A stretch of 16,269 nucleotides of DNA from BRH-c32 sp041674625 (GTDB taxonomy: Bacteria; Bacteroidota; Ignavibacteria; Ignavibacteriales; Melioribacteraceae), in contig JBAYVI010000073.1 of assembly GCA_041674625.1 (NCBI GenBank), forward strand, positions 1-16,269, written 5' to 3'. Both the position numbers and the translations under genes were made by a program. Positions 14,633-16,269 of this stretch are shown here, piece by piece. Position 1 is the stretch's first letter, and every line of letters starts with the position of its first letter. Under the pieces are notes generated by a model. It was not told where the DNA came from. It saw only the letters and a program-made list of their open reading frames with translations, and did no database searches.

Positions 14633-16269
14633 CTTTTAATATCATTGCTATTAATGTATCACTCCATTTCCTTCTCTCAAGTTGATTCTACAAATATATC
14701 CATTAAAGACTCTATCACAATCGAATATGACGGTAATAAACTAAAACTAAAGAATAGTTATAAACGAAGAGAAAAATTAATTCTTAATTATACTGTATTA
14801 TCAGAAGAACAAAAAGAAAAGCTATTAAAACCAACCACCCTAAACGACAAAGCGATCTTTGGAGAAAGATTAAAAAAAAGTGGAAATTTAATAAGAGGAA
14901 TTACCGTTGGCTCGAATCGAGATTTAAATGTTAATTCTGGATTAAGATTACAACTATCCGGTAAATTATCTGACGACATCGATTTAGTAGCATCAATTAC
15001 CGATGAATCCACACCTATACAGCCAGAAGGTAATACTGAAACATTAGACGAATTAGATAAAGTGTTTATTCAAATAAATCATCCAAATGCGAATGTAGTA
15101 TTAGGAGATTATGATTATTCGTTAAATGATTATTTACTATTGAGGGTGAATAAAAAATTACAGGGATTAACGGGTGGAGTTCGTATTGGAGATAATAAGG
15201 CAAATGTTTCGATAGGAGGAGCGAAAGGGAAATACACACTTCAGAAATTTAATGGTATTGATGCAAATCAAGGACCTTATAAATTAACCGGAGCAAATAA
15301 TGAAAATAATATTATAATTATTGCTGGAAGCGAAAAGGTTTATATTGACGGTATAATGATGGTTAGAGGTGAAGCAAATGATTATACAATCGATTATTCA
15401 AATGCAGAAGTAACCTTTACTCCTAAGCGAATGATAAATTCCGCATCGCGAATAAGTGTGGAATATGAATATACTGATAGAAGTTACCAAAGGAATTTTT
15501 ATTCAGCTTCTTATGATGGTGCATTTTTTAATAATACTATTAAATTACAATTAGCAGTAGTTAGGGAAAGTGATGATAAGGATAATCCATTCGATATTCT
15601 TTTAAGTGATAATGATAAAAAAATATTAGAAAATGCAGGTGATAGCAAGGAATTATCTTCTACATCAGGTATTTCGATAGCTGATTTAGATTCTTTAGGT
15701 ATAAGAAATGGATCTTATGTTAAAATCGATTCACTCATTAATAACATTGAATATACTTTCTATCGATATCAACCCGGAGCATTCAATTCGATTTATAATA
15801 TAAAATTTTCTTATGTCGGTTTTGGAAAAGGTGATTATGATAAAGAATCGCTTGGTAAATACGTTTTCAAAGGTGAAAAGAGAGGGAGTTATTCTCCAGT
15901 AGTATTTTTACCTCTACCTGAGCAGAAGCAAGCAGCTGTAATTAGCTTAGGATATACACCTAATAAAGATTTTAATATTAATTTTGAATTTGCAGGCAGC
16001 GATTATGATAAAAATTTATTTTCTAAAAATGATAATGGTGATAATTTCGGACATGCTTACAAAGCTTCATTAAATTTTAGAAAAGATACACTTTTGATTT
16101 CGGATAAGAATTTAGGTGGAATTGCCTTTTCACTAAATCATAGATTCATAAATAAAAATTTCGCTTATTTCGATAGAATTAATGATATAGAATTTGATCG
16201 TGCATATAACTTACCAGACTTGCAAAATAATGAAGAAAAAATGACCGAGATAAAACTCGATCTATTCCC
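14618..16269 (+). CDS. Large secreted, probably outer-membrane beta-rich protein (3' end missing)
   Basis: The frame is open from 14618 to the window end, giving 550 residues. TTG at 14618 is chosen because it yields a textbook signal peptide, MKKLFLLISLLLMYHSISFSQ, with likely cleavage after the final Gln or Ser. Two conserved-looking blocks stand out. At about 89-153 there is an alternating beta pattern with GITVGSNRDLNVNSGLRLQL and TDESTPIQPEGNT. At about 253-295 there is a motif of the form DYxIDYxxAEVTFTPxxxIxxxSRIxVEYEY, then RSYQRNFY. Similar blocks are, from memory, found in large uncharacterised envelope proteins of Bacteroidota/Ignavibacteria relatives, but I cannot assign a family. 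The remainder (about 300-550) alternates polar and hydrophobic residues with many aromatics, as in outer-membrane barrels. A barrel or T9SS/SprA-related role is only a hypothesis. It follows the lipoprotein gene in the same direction, separated by 132 bases. Confidence 0.75.
   Translation, partial: MKKLFLLISLLLMYHSISFSQVDSTNISIKDSITIEYDGNKLKLKNSYKRREKLILNYTVLSEEQKEKLLKPTTLNDKAIFGERLKKSGNLIRGITVGSNRDLNVNSGLRLQLSGKLSDDIDLVASITDESTPIQPEGNTETLDELDKVFIQINHPNANVVLGDYDYSLNDYLLLRVNKKLQGLTGGVRIGDNKANVSIGGAKGKYTLQKFNGIDANQGPYKLTGANNENNIIIIAGSEKVYIDGIMMVRGEANDYTIDYSNAEVTFTPKRMINSASRISVEYEYTDRSYQRNFYSASYDGAFFNNTIKLQLAVVRESDDKDNPFDILLSDNDKKILENAGDSKELSSTSGISIADLDSLGIRNGSYVKIDSLINNIEYTFYRYQPGAFNSIYNIKFSYVGFGKGDYDKESLGKYVFKGEKRGSYSPVVFLPLPEQKQAAVISLGYTPNKDFNINFEFAGSDYDKNLFSKNDNGDNFGHAYKASLNFRKDTLLISDKNLGGIAFSLNHRFINKNFAYFDRINDIEFDRAYNLPDLQNNEEKMTEIKLDLF

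Noticed and set aside
14788..15012. Minus-strand frame of 74 codons near the window end
   Set aside because: It is antisense to the signal-peptide-bearing + strand gene that is open to the window end, and shows no independent support.

Overview
The window is strongly AT-rich (G+C about one third, judged by eye) and nearly all genes lie on the + strand. It looks like a chromosomal segment from the Bacteroidota/Chlorobiota superphylum, most likely an Ignavibacteria-like bacterium. The reasons are a Ser/Thr kinase tail fused to a Ycf48-type propeller, a two-permease MacAB-TolC export operon, a large outer-membrane protein with a conserved DYxIDY-type block, and several weak or absent Shine-Dalgarno sequences with some TTG starts. 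This assignment is inferred from gene content; no rRNA or other marker is present.

Region 1 (1-6128) is a tight gene string. It holds the C-terminal part of a membrane Ser/Thr kinase with a seven-repeat extracytoplasmic propeller, then murA (first committed step of peptidoglycan synthesis), then an unnamed multi-pass membrane protein with an HExxH zinc-peptidase signature and a C-terminal helical region, then a CCA-adding tRNA nucleotidyltransferase with an HD domain. The gaps are 2, 0 and 0 bases. The last three genes share one reading frame and are separated only by single TAA codons, so translation is probably coupled.

Region 2 (6201-12082) is a complete tripartite exporter: TolC-like outer-membrane channel, HlyD/MacA-type periplasmic adaptor, MacB/LolD-type ATPase, and two different MacB-type permeases that overlap by one base. 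Together they should form an ATP-driven pump from the inner membrane or periplasm to the outside. The substrate cannot be told from sequence. A clear rho-independent terminator follows at 12133-12162.

Region 3 (12314-14485) is a single gene with its own plausible promoter and a strong Shine-Dalgarno. It encodes a lipoprotein with a ZU5-like domain and a second, unrelated HExxH peptidase signature.

Region 4 (14618-16269, running off the window) is the N-terminal 550 residues of a large secreted, probably outer-membrane beta-rich protein. It starts at a TTG that encodes a textbook signal peptide. A long-range inverted repeat surrounds that start.

No stretch over 300 bases lacks a gene; the largest gap is 12083-12313. 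I saw no tRNA, rRNA, CRISPR array, insertion sequence or prophage. No clearly new multi-gene system is evident. The items most worth following up are the kinase-propeller fusion, the membrane peptidase locked between murA and cca, the lipoprotein peptidase, and the large outer-membrane protein.
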